Shown here: in pieces, positions 50,234-62,094 of the stretch
Layout: every line of letters begins with the position of its first letter
Numbering within the stretch: the first letter of the stretch is position 1
Source of the DNA: Deinococcus hopiensis KR-140
Lineage (GTDB): Bacteria; Deinococcota; Deinococci; Deinococcales; Deinococcaceae
Length of the DNA stretch: 64,000 bases
Direction: 5' to 3'
Assembly (NCBI RefSeq): GCF_900176165.1
Contig: NZ_FWWU01000009.1
Span: 2,331,001 to 2,395,000 of the forward strand
Notes under the pieces: model-generated
What the model was told of the DNA's origin: nothing
The model's input: only the letters and a program-made list of their open reading frames with translations
Databases searched by the model: none
Translations under genes and position numbers: made by a program

Positions 50234-51561
50234 CTAACACCCCTTGCTGCTGAAGCCCTCGCAGGGTCCATCGGGCGTCCAGGGCGCCTTCAGCGCCGTC
50301 TCGGCCAGCTGGGTGGCGAAGACCGCCGCCTGCGTCACGAGGGCAGGCGAGAGCGTTCGGTCCGTGGTGGCGTGGTAATTGACGTCCAGGCCACGGTGGA
50401 CAAATGCAGTCCGCACGCCCCACTCCTTGAAGGCCAGGTGATCGCTGCGCCCGGTGACGTTCATGGAACGGCCGAAGGTTTCCCGGGTGTTGACTGGCTC
50501 ATCCCCGAACACGCGCACGCCGGGCCACACCTGCCGGGCCAGCGGTATGAGTTCGGCGTGGGCCGCTACACCCAGGGGCGCTGCATTCACGCCCACCATG
50601 TCGAAGTTCAGCATGGCGCGGGTCTGGCGCAGGGGGTAGCGGTGCGCGTCTACGAACAGGCGGCTGCCGATGGTGCCGTCTTCCTCGGCGTCGAACAGCA
50701 CGAACCACGCCCGGTCCGCCAGGGGGTTCGGGCAGCGCGCCGGGCCACCTCCAGCACCGCGAGCACGCCGCTGGAATTGTCGTTTGCGCCGGGCGAGCCG
50801 TTCACCGTGTCGAGGTGGGCCCCGAACAGCACCTCCGGCGCCGCGCCCACCCGCGCCGCGATCAGGTTGTGGCCCGTGATCCGCCGGACCTCCACCTTGG
50901 AGGACAACTGGGCCTGCTTCCCGGCCAGCGGCCATACGTTCGCCCCGTCCGCCACGCTGATCTGCACGAGGGGCAGCGGGGTGGAGGCCACGCGCTGAAG
51001 CTGGGCGCGGGGGCAGTCCTGCACGATCACCAGGCCGAGTGCCCCAGCTCCCATGACCCGCTCCACGAGCTCACGCCAGGGCGTCTTGCCGCAGGTGGTC
51101 AGCGCGATCTGTCCGCGAAGTCCTAAAGCTTCCATCCGCTCCGAGGAAACGTCCGGCGAGACGCGCACGAGCCTCCCCTCCTGTTCCCCGCCCTGGCTCC
51201 CGTACAAGGCGGAGGCGGGGACGCTCAGCCCGCCCACCTTCAGTCTTCCGCCCCGATCATAGGGCCGCTCGAGCGTGACGGCCTCCCGGGTGACGTTGTA
51301 CCCGAGGGCGCGCAACTCCCCCTCCAGCCATCCGAGCGTCCGTTCATGCCCCGCGTTCCCCACCGGACGGGGACCGAACCGCGCCAATTCTGCCCAGTCC
51401 TGCGCCACGGTGCGCGAGAGGGCCGCCGCCTGAACGGGAACGTTTTTCGGACGGGACTGCCACCACGCGCCGCCCACGGCGAGGAACACGAGCAGCAGGG
51501 GCAGCGGCCGCTTCCAGACCGAAGGGCGAGGACGGGTGGGCAGGGCGCGGCGCGCAGTCAT
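50234..51561 (-). pseudogene. M28-family aminopeptidase gene with one frameshift
   Basis: The N-terminal frame (51561 to about 50740) gives a signal anchor (PLPLLLVFLAVGG), PA-like domain and metal-site segments GAHLDTVNGSPGANDNSSG. The frame then changes near 50725-50745 to AWFVLFDAEEDGTIGSRLFV, NFDMVGVN and NVTGRSDHLAF, the rest of a normal M28 zinc peptidase. All metal-ligand motifs (HLD, DNSSG, EED, NFDM, SDH) are present, so only one indel separates it from an intact gene. It is a fresh lesion, a sequencing error, or recoding. A TACCCT box lies 6 nt before ATG 51561. Confidence 0.85.
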
Positions 51562-51567
51562 GCCTGC

Positions 51568-51573
51568 AGGGTA
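51568..51573 (-). promoter_or_regulatory. -10 box of the M28 gene
   Basis: TACCCT on the minus strand, 6 nt before ATG 51561. Confidence 0.45.
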
Positions 51574-51681
51574 CGTCCGCGGGGGTCTGACCGCCTCAAA
51601 GGTTGACCGTGGCACCGCCGGAGCCGCTTTTGCAGCTGACCGGTCCGACCTTTTGCCCCAATCCCAGGCCTCCGCCCCCGC

Positions 51682-51687
51682 TACACT
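51682..51687 (+). promoter_or_regulatory. -10 box of lepA
   Basis: TACACT 7 nt before GTG 51695, supporting that start. Confidence 0.5.
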
Positions 51688-51694
51688 GCGTTCC

Positions 51695-53500
<1,806 letters not shown>

Positions 53501-53501
53501 G

Positions 53502-53606
53502 GGAGGCGGTCAGCTTCCAGTTGCCGGCGAAGAGCAGTCCGAACGCCCCCGCCTGAGCGGGGGCGTTTTCGCGTTGCCCGCTGACAGCTGGAAACTGGCC
53601 GCCTCC
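53502..53606. repeat. Long inverted repeat enclosing the lepA terminator
   Basis: Arms 53502-53523 and 53585-53606 pair over 22 positions with one mismatch and two wobble pairs. They bracket an inner GC-rich hairpin. Confidence 0.7.
53542..53569 (+). terminator. Rho-independent terminator of lepA
   Basis: CGCCCCCGC-CTGA-GCGGGGGCG followed by TTTTC; the AACG/CGTT ends extend the stem. Confidence 0.88.
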
Positions 53607-53639
53607 GCCGCAACGCGCGCCAGGCTCTAGTGTGACTGC

Positions 53640-53679
53640 TTGCACAAAGCTGTTCGGCTGTGTTATGTTTTAAGCGTAA
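53640..53679 (+). promoter_or_regulatory. Promoter of the coiled-coil gene pair, with RDRM-like palindrome
   Basis: TTGCAC (53640-53645) and TTATGT (53663-53668) are 17 nt apart, one of the best -35/-10 pairs in the window. TTATGT...CGTAA (53663-53679) matches the 17-nt Deinococcus radiation/desiccation response motif at 11 of 17 positions, with one perfect half. SD GGAGGAAAG precedes ATG 53707. Confidence 0.45.
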
Positions 53680-53706
53680 AAATCAACCCGATTTCGCGGA
53701 GGAAAG

Positions 53707-54684
53707 ATGACAGAACACGATTCCCAGACCTTGCAGGAGGCTTTCAAGGCGTTGCGCCAGGAGCAGGCGGCGGCAAAGGGCCGGTTTCAGAGCCGCGCCG
53801 AGGTGCAGCAGCAGCGCAAGAACCGTGAGGTGCTGAACCACGCTGCCGGGTACACGGTAGACCGCATTGTGCGCGAGTCGGCGGACGTGCAGCTCGAAGT
53901 GGGCTCGGTACTGGCCCAGCTCGAAGAGCGGCTGTCAGGGCAGGCGACCAAGCTCAGCGAACTGGTCACCGCCACCGAGGTGGCCCGGCGCGAACTGGCC
54001 GAGCTGCGCCGTATCCGCGTGGCCGCCGACGCTCTGGCCGCCCTCCAGCAGGAGAGCCGCGACCGACTCGCTGCCCTGGAAGGCGAGCATCAGGCCCGGC
54101 TGGACGCGCTGGAACGGGAGCAGGCCGACACACGGCGCACCTGGGAGCGTGAAGACGCCGGGTTTGCCGCCGAGGAGAGCCGCGGGCGTGAGGAAACCGC
54201 CCGCGAGCGCCAGCAGGAGGAAGCGGATCACACCTACCGCCGCCAGCGCGAGCGCCAGCACGACGCAGACGCGCAGCACGCGGCAGACCGCGCCCAGGAA
54301 CGCGAGCTGGCCGAGCGTCGCCTGACCCTGGAGCGCGGCTGGCGCGAGCGCGAGGCAGCCCTTCAGGCCACCGCCGAGCAGTTTGAGAAGGACCTTGCCA
54401 GCGTCGAGGCTTTCCCCCAGGAACTCGAAGAGGCGGTCAAAAAGGCCCGCGAGGAAGGCGTCCGGCAGGCCACCGCCGACGCCAAGGTGCGCTCGGACCT
54501 GCTGGAACGCGAGTGGGAAGCCAGCAAGCAGGGCCATGAGCTGCACCTCGAATCCCTTCAGGCGTCCATCGCTGCCGCCGAGGCGCAGGTGGCTGAACTC
54601 CAGGCCCAGCAGCAGCGCGTCAGCGAACAGACCCAGGGCCTCGCCGCCCGCGCCTTCAGCACCGCCAGCAGGAGTGAATCGTGA
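53707..54684 (+). CDS. Uncharacterised coiled-coil protein A
   Basis: A 325-residue cytoplasmic protein with no signal or membrane segment. Residues 1-65 are mixed (GRFQSRAEVQQQRKNREVLN, then a short VDRIVRESADVQLEVG). From about 68 to 310 it is a nearly continuous Glu/Arg/Ala coiled coil, with segments such as ERRLTLERGWREREAALQA. No ATPase motif. Its stop overlaps the start of gene B (GTGA). I recognise no named family. A scaffold, filament or membrane-associated stress role is possible. Confidence 0.75.
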   Translation: MTEHDSQTLQEAFKALRQEQAAAKGRFQSRAEVQQQRKNREVLNHAAGYTVDRIVRESADVQLEVGSVLAQLEERLSGQATKLSELVTATEVARRELAELRRIRVAADALAALQQESRDRLAALEGEHQARLDALEREQADTRRTWEREDAGFAAEESRGREETARERQQEEADHTYRRQRERQHDADAQHAADRAQERELAERRLTLERGWREREAALQATAEQFEKDLASVEAFPQELEEAVKKAREEGVRQATADAKVRSDLLEREWEASKQGHELHLESLQASIAAAEAQVAELQAQQQRVSEQTQGLAARAFSTASRSES

Positions 54685-55820
54685 GTACCAAACGTCCCGC
54701 CGAAACCGCCACCAAGGCCAAGATTCTCGAAGCGTTCGACGACCTCAGCGGCGAGTACAGTCGGCTTGAGGGGCAGCTCAGCGCCCTGAAGACGCAACTG
54801 GTCCAGAAGGAAAAGGAGGCCGGCGAGGTTCAGAAACAGGTTCAGAAGGCGGCTGTCCCGAGAAGCCCCGTGGCCGAGGCGAGCCGCGGGTTGCCGACCA
54901 CGCCCGAAGGCCAGGAGGGCAAGCCAGGCCGTATGGAAGTCGCGCTGGGGCTGCTGGCCCAGTTGCAGGCCCGGGCCTCCGGCACGCTGGCCGAACTCTC
55001 CGAACAGCTCAGCGCCGAGGCTGCCGGGCTTCAGGGCGTGCTGAAGCTGGCCGGGGCCGAGCGCGAAGCCTTGAAGGAGCTGTACGGCCTGGGAACCGGT
55101 GAGGACCCGCTGCGCGACCTGATGGCCGAGTACGACGCGGCGGAGGAGCAGGCCCGCACCGGGTACGAGACCCGGCGCGTGGCGACGGCGGAGGACTGGG
55201 AGGCCCGCCAGCGCGAGTGGCAGGCCGAGCAGGACGCCCGCGAGCGCAGGGTAGAAGAGCGCGAGCAGGCCCTCACCACCGTCCGGACGCGCGAGGAAGC
55301 CGACTACGCCTACGCCCGTGACCTCGCCCGACAGCTCGACGACGAGACCTACCGCGCCGAGCAGGCCGAGCGGACCCGCACCCGTGCCGAGCGGCTGGAC
55401 GTGCAGGAACGCGAATGGAATACGCGCGAAGCCGAACTGGCCCAGCGCGAGCGGCGTTACCGCGAAATCACCGACCGGGCCGCCGCCCTGCCCGCCGAGC
55501 GCGAGGCCGCCCTCAAGCGTGCGGAGGGCGAGGGCGCGGGCATCGGCAGTCGGCAGGCCCGCGTACGCACAGACTTGCAGGAAAAAGAGACCGAGGGCCA
55601 GCGCCGCATCTACGAGCAGCGCATTCAGAACTTCCAGACCCGGCTCGACCTGCTGGACCGGCGCGCCGGGCAACTCTCCGAGCAACTCGGAGCCGCCAGC
55701 CGCCAGATGCAGGACCTCGCCGTCAAGGCCATCGAGGGACAAGCCAACGCGAGTAGCCTCAGCGCCTTCAAGGAGCTGGCGATGGAGCAGGCCAAATCCC
55801 AGGGCAAGGGCAAGAACTGA
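54681..55820 (+). CDS. Uncharacterised coiled-coil protein B
   Basis: A 379-residue cytoplasmic partner of gene A, starting at GTG 54681. An N-terminal coil (about 8-58) is followed by a Pro/Gly-rich linker, then LGLLAQLQARASGTLAELSEQ, and a long Arg/Glu coil (about 150-330) with EAEEDWEAR-like repeats resembling gene A. It ends with a charged KGKN tail. No catalytic motif. The 4 nt overlap points to equal synthesis and probably a heteromeric assembly. Confidence 0.75.
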   Translation: MSTKRPAETATKAKILEAFDDLSGEYSRLEGQLSALKTQLVQKEKEAGEVQKQVQKAAVPRSPVAEASRGLPTTPEGQEGKPGRMEVALGLLAQLQARASGTLAELSEQLSAEAAGLQGVLKLAGAEREALKELYGLGTGEDPLRDLMAEYDAAEEQARTGYETRRVATAEDWEARQREWQAEQDARERRVEEREQALTTVRTREEADYAYARDLARQLDDETYRAEQAERTRTRAERLDVQEREWNTREAELAQRERRYREITDRAAALPAEREAALKRAEGEGAGIGSRQARVRTDLQEKETEGQRRIYEQRIQNFQTRLDLLDRRAGQLSEQLGAASRQMQDLAVKAIEGQANASSLSAFKELAMEQAKSQGKGKN

Positions 55821-55841
55821 GCGCCTGCGCCGGATACGGTG

Positions 55842-55872
55842 GGTCACCTCCCACGGGGGAGGTGGCCTTTTT
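55842..55872 (+). terminator. Terminator of the coiled-coil operon
   Basis: CACCTCCC-ACGG-GGGAGGTG extended by outer pairs, then TTTTT; 22 nt after the stop. Confidence 0.9.
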
Positions 55873-56019
55873 CCCGTCAGCACCTGGCCCTCAACCTCAA
55901 CCCAAGACCACCTCAACTGGCGTTAGGGCGCGGGCAGGCGGGCACTCATGCGGCCCTCCTAGCGTGAGAAGGACGCGTTCACTTTCCCCTTCCACGTCCC
56001 CACCGAAAGGATGCCCACC

Positions 56020-56964
56020 ATGACCCAAGCTTCCCTGCCCCCTGTCCGCCCGCCCGCGCCACCCGTCTCGACGTTTGGAGGCTCGCAAGTGCTGCGTCCC
56101 GATGTGGTGCGGGTGCGGCTGCCGATGGTGAACATCTACATGCTTGGTGTGCCCGGCGAGGGCTGGGTGCTGGTAGATGCGGGAATGCCCGGCACAGCGG
56201 GCATGATCCGCGCGGCGGCGCAGCGGCATTTCGGCGATCAGCCACCGGCGGCCATCGTGCTGACCCACGGGCACCTCGACCACATCGGCGCGCTCCACGA
56301 CCTGCTGGAAACGTGGAAGGTGCCCGTCTACGCGCACCCGCTGGAGCTGCCCTATGTGACGGGACAGGCTCCCTACCCCTTCCCCGATCCCACGGTGGGC
56401 GGTACCATGAGCGCCCTTTCGCCCGCCTTCGTGCCCGGCCCTTTCGACTTCCGCCCCCACGTGGAAGTGTTGCCGGCGAGCGGGGAATTTCCCCTCCTGC
56501 CCGGCTGGCAGGTTCTGCACACGCCCGGCCACACCACGGGCCACATCTCTCTGTGGCGCGAGTCGGACCGCACCCTGATTGTGGGAGACGCCTTCGTGAC
56601 CACCAAGCAGGAGTCGGCGACGGGCGCCCTGACCCTCAAACCCACCCACCTGCATGGGCCGCCCGCGTACTACACACCCAACTGGGACGCTGCGCGGGAC
56701 TCCGTTCAGGCGCTGGCGGCGCTGGACCCCGATCTGTCGGCGACTGGGCACGGACATCCCATGTCGGGACCGGAAATGGCCATCGAGCTGCACCGTCTGG
56801 CGCGCAACTTCGACGAAGCCGCGCGGCCCGTGCGAGGGTGGTATCTGAAACGGCCCGTGCCCATTACTGCGCCGCAGCCGGGCCGGCCCGATCCCCTCAA
56901 GCAGCTGGTGCTGGGCGGTCTGCTGGGTGCAGGCGTGCTGCTGCTGTTGGGCCGGGGGCGTTAG
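56020..56964 (+). CDS. MBL-fold metallohydrolase with C-terminal membrane anchor
   Basis: A 314-residue MBL-fold protein. THGHLDHIGALHD holds HxHxDH, followed by HTPGHTTGHISLW, GDAF (bridging Asp) and GHGHPMSG. This is the glyoxalase-II-like arrangement that hydrolyses thioesters or lactones. The last 20 residues (LVLGGLLGAGVLLLLG) form a membrane segment, unusual for this family. ATG 56020 is preferred because SD GAAAGG (56005-56010) abuts the earlier ATG 56011. Confidence 0.85.
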   Translation: MTQASLPPVRPPAPPVSTFGGSQVLRPDVVRVRLPMVNIYMLGVPGEGWVLVDAGMPGTAGMIRAAAQRHFGDQPPAAIVLTHGHLDHIGALHDLLETWKVPVYAHPLELPYVTGQAPYPFPDPTVGGTMSALSPAFVPGPFDFRPHVEVLPASGEFPLLPGWQVLHTPGHTTGHISLWRESDRTLIVGDAFVTTKQESATGALTLKPTHLHGPPAYYTPNWDAARDSVQALAALDPDLSATGHGHPMSGPEMAIELHRLARNFDEAARPVRGWYLKRPVPITAPQPGRPDPLKQLVLGGLLGAGVLLLLGRGR

Positions 56965-56981
56965 GGCTTCTCATCCGGCTT

Positions 56982-57095
56982 CCGGTTCATCAGCAGTGCA
57001 GCAACTGGTTTACCCAAGCGGAGCAAGCAGGAAAAACGTTGACGGATCGGTGTGGACGCAGAGGAGCAAAGCGGAGAGGCCCTCACGGATGAACC
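56982..57095 (+). repeat. Dispersed intergenic repeat, copy B
   Basis: Contains TCCGGTTCATC, AAGCGGAGCAAGCAGG, the core GCAGGAAAAACGTTGACGG, GTGTGGACGCAG and AGCAAAGCGGAG, the same blocks in the same order as the copy at 32179-32300. Confidence 0.6.
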
Positions 57096-57130
57096 GAAAA
57101 ACCCATCAGACTGTTCACTCCCGAAAGGGA

Positions 57131-57163
57131 ACCGCGTGCCTTTGCTGCACGCGGTCCTTTTTT
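57131..57163 (+). terminator. Terminator before the two-component operon
   Basis: ACCGCGTGC-CTTTGCT-GCACGCGGT, then CC and six T. It ends the MBL transcript across the repeat. Confidence 0.85.
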
Positions 57164-57210
57164 CTGGCCCATACCTCCTGAGTGTGGGTTTTCTGTTAGA
57201 GGACTGTTTC

Positions 57211-57216
57211 TAAACT
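57211..57216 (+). promoter_or_regulatory. -10 box of the two-component operon
   Basis: TAAACT 7 nt before GTG 57224. It overlaps the end of a TTAGA...TCTAA inverted repeat (57196-57213) that could be an operator. Confidence 0.45.
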
Positions 57217-57223
57217 TCAGGAC

Positions 57224-58845
<1,622 letters not shown>

Positions 58846-58855
58846 GGACACGAAC

Positions 58856-59167
58856 GTGATTCGCCCTGTGATTCCCCCCACCCACCCCGCTTCCGTGTGC
58901 GTCCAGGTCATCCTGGAGGCGGGCGCGGCGCGGCAGCAGGCGATCTTCCAGGCGTGGGTACAGGGCCAGGGCATCGACGTTCAGACCCTGAAAGGCGAGG
59001 GGGCGGGAAGCGGCGTGCACACCTACCGCCTGACCCTCTCCCCGGGCCCCGCCGTCAAGATCGACCTGCTGCTTCAGGCGGCCGGCGCGGAAGTCACCTT
59101 CCTGCCGGATGTGGCCGGTCCAGAGTTGTCCTTCGGGGATCTGCTGCTCGACGGCACCGGTTTTTGA
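58856..59167 (+). CDS. Small unknown protein downstream of the two-component system
   Basis: A 103-residue protein starting at GTG 58856 (or 58868), 10 nt after the response regulator stop. The sequence alternates beta-like strands (VCVQVILEAG, HTYRLTLSPG, AVKIDLLLQAAG, AEVTFLPD) and is acidic. No family recognised and no signal peptide. Operon position suggests an accessory to the signalling pair. Coding is likely, function unknown. Confidence 0.6.
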   Translation: MIRPVIPPTHPASVCVQVILEAGAARQQAIFQAWVQGQGIDVQTLKGEGAGSGVHTYRLTLSPGPAVKIDLLLQAAGAEVTFLPDVAGPELSFGDLLLDGTGF

Positions 59168-59268
59168 AGGCGGGGAGGGAGCCTTGCGCTTCCCCGCCAC
59201 TGCCCTCACCCTGCTGGCTTCCACCGCGTGGAAACAAACCGGCAGGGTGGGATTGTGCCGACGCTGGA

Positions 59269-59296
59269 GGCGGCGCGCTCGCGCCGCCTTTTGCTT
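59269..59296 (+). terminator. Terminator of the two-component operon
   Basis: GGCGGCGC-GCTC-GCGCCGCC followed by TTTTGCTT. A second hairpin (GTCCGGCC with GGCCGGAC, 59344-59367) follows before the next gene. Confidence 0.85.
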
Positions 59297-59425
59297 AAGA
59301 ACGCGCCCCCGCGCCGACCTGCCCGGGGCTTTTCCACCGTCTTGTCCGGCCCTGGCTTTGGCCGGACGAAGCGCTTCTTGCGCCGCTTCTAGCCTGAGTC
59401 TTCCTGGGCCCCACCCCCCGCCCTG

Positions 59426-59431
59426 TACCCT
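59426..59431 (+). promoter_or_regulatory. -10 box of the aminotransferase gene
   Basis: TACCCT 7 nt before ATG 59439. Confidence 0.45.
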
Positions 59432-59438
59432 CGTCCCC

Positions 59439-60623
59439 ATGAGCGGCCCCTCTCCCTTTCAGCTGTCGGCACGCGCCCTGAGCCTCAAGCCTTCCGCAAC
59501 GGTGGCCGTCACCTCCCGCGCGCTGGAATTGCAGCGCGCGGGGGTGGACGTCTTGTCCATGAGTGTGGGCGAACCCGACTTCGATACGCCGCCCCATATC
59601 AAGGCCGCCGCCATCCGCGCCATTGAGGAAGGCAAGACGAAATACACCGCCGTGAGCGGCATTCCCGAATTGCGCGAGTCGATCAGCGCCAAGTTCCGGC
59701 GGGAAAACGGGCTGGAGTACGCGCCCGACGCCGTGACGGTCACGAGCGGAGGCAAGCAGGCCCTCTTCAACGCCTTTTTCGCTCTGCTGAATCCCGGCGA
59801 CGAGGTGCTGATTCCCGCTCCGTACTGGGTGAGCTACCCCGAGATGGTGGCCCTGACGGGCGCGGTGCCGGTGGCCGTGCCCACGGCGGCGGAAAGCGGG
59901 TTTGTCCTCGATCCCGCTGAACTCGAGGCCCGCGTTACCCCCCGCACCCGCATGATCGTGCTGAACAGTCCCGGCAACCCCACGGGCGCGGTTTTTCCAC
60001 CGGGGGTGCTGCAGGCGGTGGCGGAGGTGGCGCAGCGGCGTGGCCTCGTGATCGTGACCGACGAGATGTACGAGCACCTCGTCTACGACGCCGAGCAGGT
60101 CAGCATCGGGCGGTACGCGCCGAAACATACCCTCACGATCAACGGGGCGAGCAAGGCCTACGCAATGACGGGATGGCGCATCGGTTACGCGGGCGGGCCG
60201 CGTGAGGTGATTGCCGCGATGAACGCCCTGCAATCGCAAAGCACCAGCAACGCGAGCAGCGTGTCGCAATACGCGGCCCTCGCCGCCCTGAGTCAGCACG
60301 GGGAGACGGCCCGCTTTATCGGGGAGGCGCGGCAGGCCTACCGCGAACGGCGGGACCACATCGTGGCCGGGCTGAACGCCCTGGGCCTGCCCACGCCCAC
60401 GCCGCAGGGAGCCTTTTACGTGATGGCGGACACGACCCGAATCCACCGGGACGAACTGGAAGCCAGCCGCATCCTGCTCGAGCGGGCGCGCGTGGCCGTC
60501 GTGCCGGGAACGGATTTTGGAGCGCCGGGGCAGGTGCGGCTGAGCTACGCCACAGGCCTGGAACAGATTGAGGAAGTGCTGCGGCGCATCGGGGAAGTGG
60601 TGGGGACCGCAGGAAACGTTTGA
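59439..60623 (+). CDS. Aspartate aminotransferase (class I, AspC/AspB type)
   Basis: A 394-residue PLP enzyme. SVGEPDFDTPPHIKAAA (about 45-61), NSPGNPTGAVF (about 173-183), GASKAYAMTGWRIGYAG with the PLP Lys 239, and the final RLSYATG with the carboxylate-binding Arg are all present. It transfers amino groups between aspartate and 2-oxoglutarate; prephenate or other substrates are possible in this subgroup. The upstream gap 59297-59425 has only hairpins. Confidence 0.93.
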   Translation: MSGPSPFQLSARALSLKPSATVAVTSRALELQRAGVDVLSMSVGEPDFDTPPHIKAAAIRAIEEGKTKYTAVSGIPELRESISAKFRRENGLEYAPDAVTVTSGGKQALFNAFFALLNPGDEVLIPAPYWVSYPEMVALTGAVPVAVPTAAESGFVLDPAELEARVTPRTRMIVLNSPGNPTGAVFPPGVLQAVAEVAQRRGLVIVTDEMYEHLVYDAEQVSIGRYAPKHTLTINGASKAYAMTGWRIGYAGGPREVIAAMNALQSQSTSNASSVSQYAALAALSQHGETARFIGEARQAYRERRDHIVAGLNALGLPTPTPQGAFYVMADTTRIHRDELEASRILLERARVAVVPGTDFGAPGQVRLSYATGLEQIEEVLRRIGEVVGTAGNV

Positions 60624-60624
60624 A

Positions 60625-61209
60625 TCACTCTACCCAGCGCACCTTCTCCTCCACTGCGCGGCGCTCGCCCTGGGGCCACTCACCCGCCGGGTAGCCCAGG
60701 TAGATCAGACCCATCATGTGGGCACGTTCGCTGAAGTGCAGCCTCTTGCGGGTATGTTCGTGCATGCTCGGCGCGTTGGTGATCCACTTGCTCGCGATGC
60801 CGAGGGCCCGGGCCGCGAGCAGGAGGTTCTGCACGGCGCAGACCGTCGCCCACTGTTCCTCGTGAAGGGGCATTTTGGGCTTCTCGGCGGGCTCCGCAGC
60901 CACGGCCAGCCATACGGGGGCCAGCAGCTGACGCTCACGCTGAGCGCGCACGACCTCGGGGTCGGCCTGGGGCTCACCCTTGATGAGGGCCAGCGAGGTG
61001 GCGAGCGCGTCTGACAGCACCCGGCGGCCCTCGCCCGTGAACACGGCGAAGCGCCAGGGTTCAGTGCGCCCATGGCTGGGGGCCCAGTTGGCGGCCTCCA
61101 GCAGGCGCAGCACGGTGCCGTGGGGAATGGGGTCCGGCCTCAAGGCGGCGAGGTCCACGGTGCGGCGCGCCTGAAAGGTGGCGAGCAGATTCGGGGGTTC
61201 GGCGATCAC
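60625..61209 (-). CDS. Nitroreductase family protein
   Basis: A 194-residue FMN-dependent nitroreductase-fold protein. FQARRTVDLAALRPDPIP opens like the YdjA/RutE group, ANWAPSHGRTEPWRF binds FMN, and GLIYLGYPAGEWPQGERR closes it. GTG 61209 is supported by a TACCCT box 7 nt upstream. Its 3' end is 1 nt from the aminotransferase stop (convergent). The substrate is unknown. Confidence 0.9.
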   Translation of the reverse strand: MIAEPPNLLATFQARRTVDLAALRPDPIPHGTVLRLLEAANWAPSHGRTEPWRFAVFTGEGRRVLSDALATSLALIKGEPQADPEVVRAQRERQLLAPVWLAVAAEPAEKPKMPLHEEQWATVCAVQNLLLAARALGIASKWITNAPSMHEHTRKRLHFSERAHMMGLIYLGYPAGEWPQGERRAVEEKVRWVE

Positions 61210-61216
61210 GCCCCGC

Positions 61217-61222
61217 AGGGTA
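61217..61222 (-). promoter_or_regulatory. -10 box of the nitroreductase gene
   Basis: TACCCT on the minus strand, 7 nt before GTG 61209. Confidence 0.45.
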
Positions 61223-61274
61223 CGCCCTCCTGCAGCCGGGGAACTCCGGCGAACCCCGCTCCGTATCTGGGAAC

Positions 61275-62027
61275 ATGACGAACAGTGACGGCAGTTACAG
61301 CCTCCGCGACTTTCTCGCCAAAACCGCCGAACGCGACAACCCCGGTGAGGTGTTTGAGCTGGAAAGCGCCAAGATGCTGGAAGTCCGGGTCAACGGGCGG
61401 ATCTGGAGCAAACTCGGCGCGATGGTGGCCTATAAGGGCAGCCTGTCGTTCAAGCGCGAGGGCACGCTGGAGGGCGGGCTGATGAAGGCCCTCAAGCGCG
61501 CGGTCAGCCAGGAGATGGGCCCGCTGGCCAAGATCGAGGGTCGGGGCGTGGCGTACCTGGCCGATCAGGGCAAGGAGGTGCAGATCCTGCGCCTGGCGGG
61601 CGACAGCCTGAATGTGAACGGCAACGATCTGCTCGCCTTCGAGGACTCCGTGAACTACGACGTCACCATGCACCGCCGGATCGCGGGCATCGCCGCGGGG
61701 GGCCTGTTCAGCGTGAAATTGCAGGGGAGCGGCCTCGTCGCCATTCTCAGCCACGGCAAGCCGCTGACGCTGCGGGTCACGCCCCACGAGCCGATCTTCA
61801 CGGACCCCAACGCCACGGTGGCCTGGAGCGGCAATCTGCAGCCACAACTCCGTATGGACGCCTCGCTGCGCAGTATCTTCGGGCGCGGCGGCGGCGAGAC
61901 GTACCAGATGGTGTTTCAGGGCGAGGGCTTCGTGGTGGTGCAGCCCTACGAGGAATTCGAGCAGGGCCTGAGCGGCGAGGGCCAGGGCGCAGGGGTGGGG
62001 CGGGCGATCAGCGATATGTTCGACTGA
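61275..62027 (+). CDS. AIM24 family protein
   Basis: A 250-residue all-beta protein of the AIM24/DUF124 family (tryptophan RNA-binding-like barrel). Landmarks are GRIWSKLGAMVAYKGSLSF, KIEGRGVAYLADQGKEVQ, LNVNGNDLLAFEDSVNYDV and the C-terminal FQGEGFVVVQPYEE. In yeast the family acts in mitochondrial inner-membrane organisation; in bacteria the role is unknown. There is no signal peptide. Confidence 0.9.
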   Translation: MTNSDGSYSLRDFLAKTAERDNPGEVFELESAKMLEVRVNGRIWSKLGAMVAYKGSLSFKREGTLEGGLMKALKRAVSQEMGPLAKIEGRGVAYLADQGKEVQILRLAGDSLNVNGNDLLAFEDSVNYDVTMHRRIAGIAAGGLFSVKLQGSGLVAILSHGKPLTLRVTPHEPIFTDPNATVAWSGNLQPQLRMDASLRSIFGRGGGETYQMVFQGEGFVVVQPYEEFEQGLSGEGQGAGVGRAISDMFD

Positions 62028-62036
62028 CCCCGGGCG

Positions 62037-62081
62037 AAAGGGGAAGGGACCGGCGCTGGCTGCTTGGTCCCCTCCCCTTTT
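62037..62081. terminator. Bidirectional terminator between AIM24 and the secreted-protein gene
   Basis: A 15 bp stem with one mismatch (62037-62051 with 62066-62080), AAA on one side and TTTT on the other, in a convergent gap. Confidence 0.8.
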
Positions 62082-62094
62082 CAGCGCGACTTCT

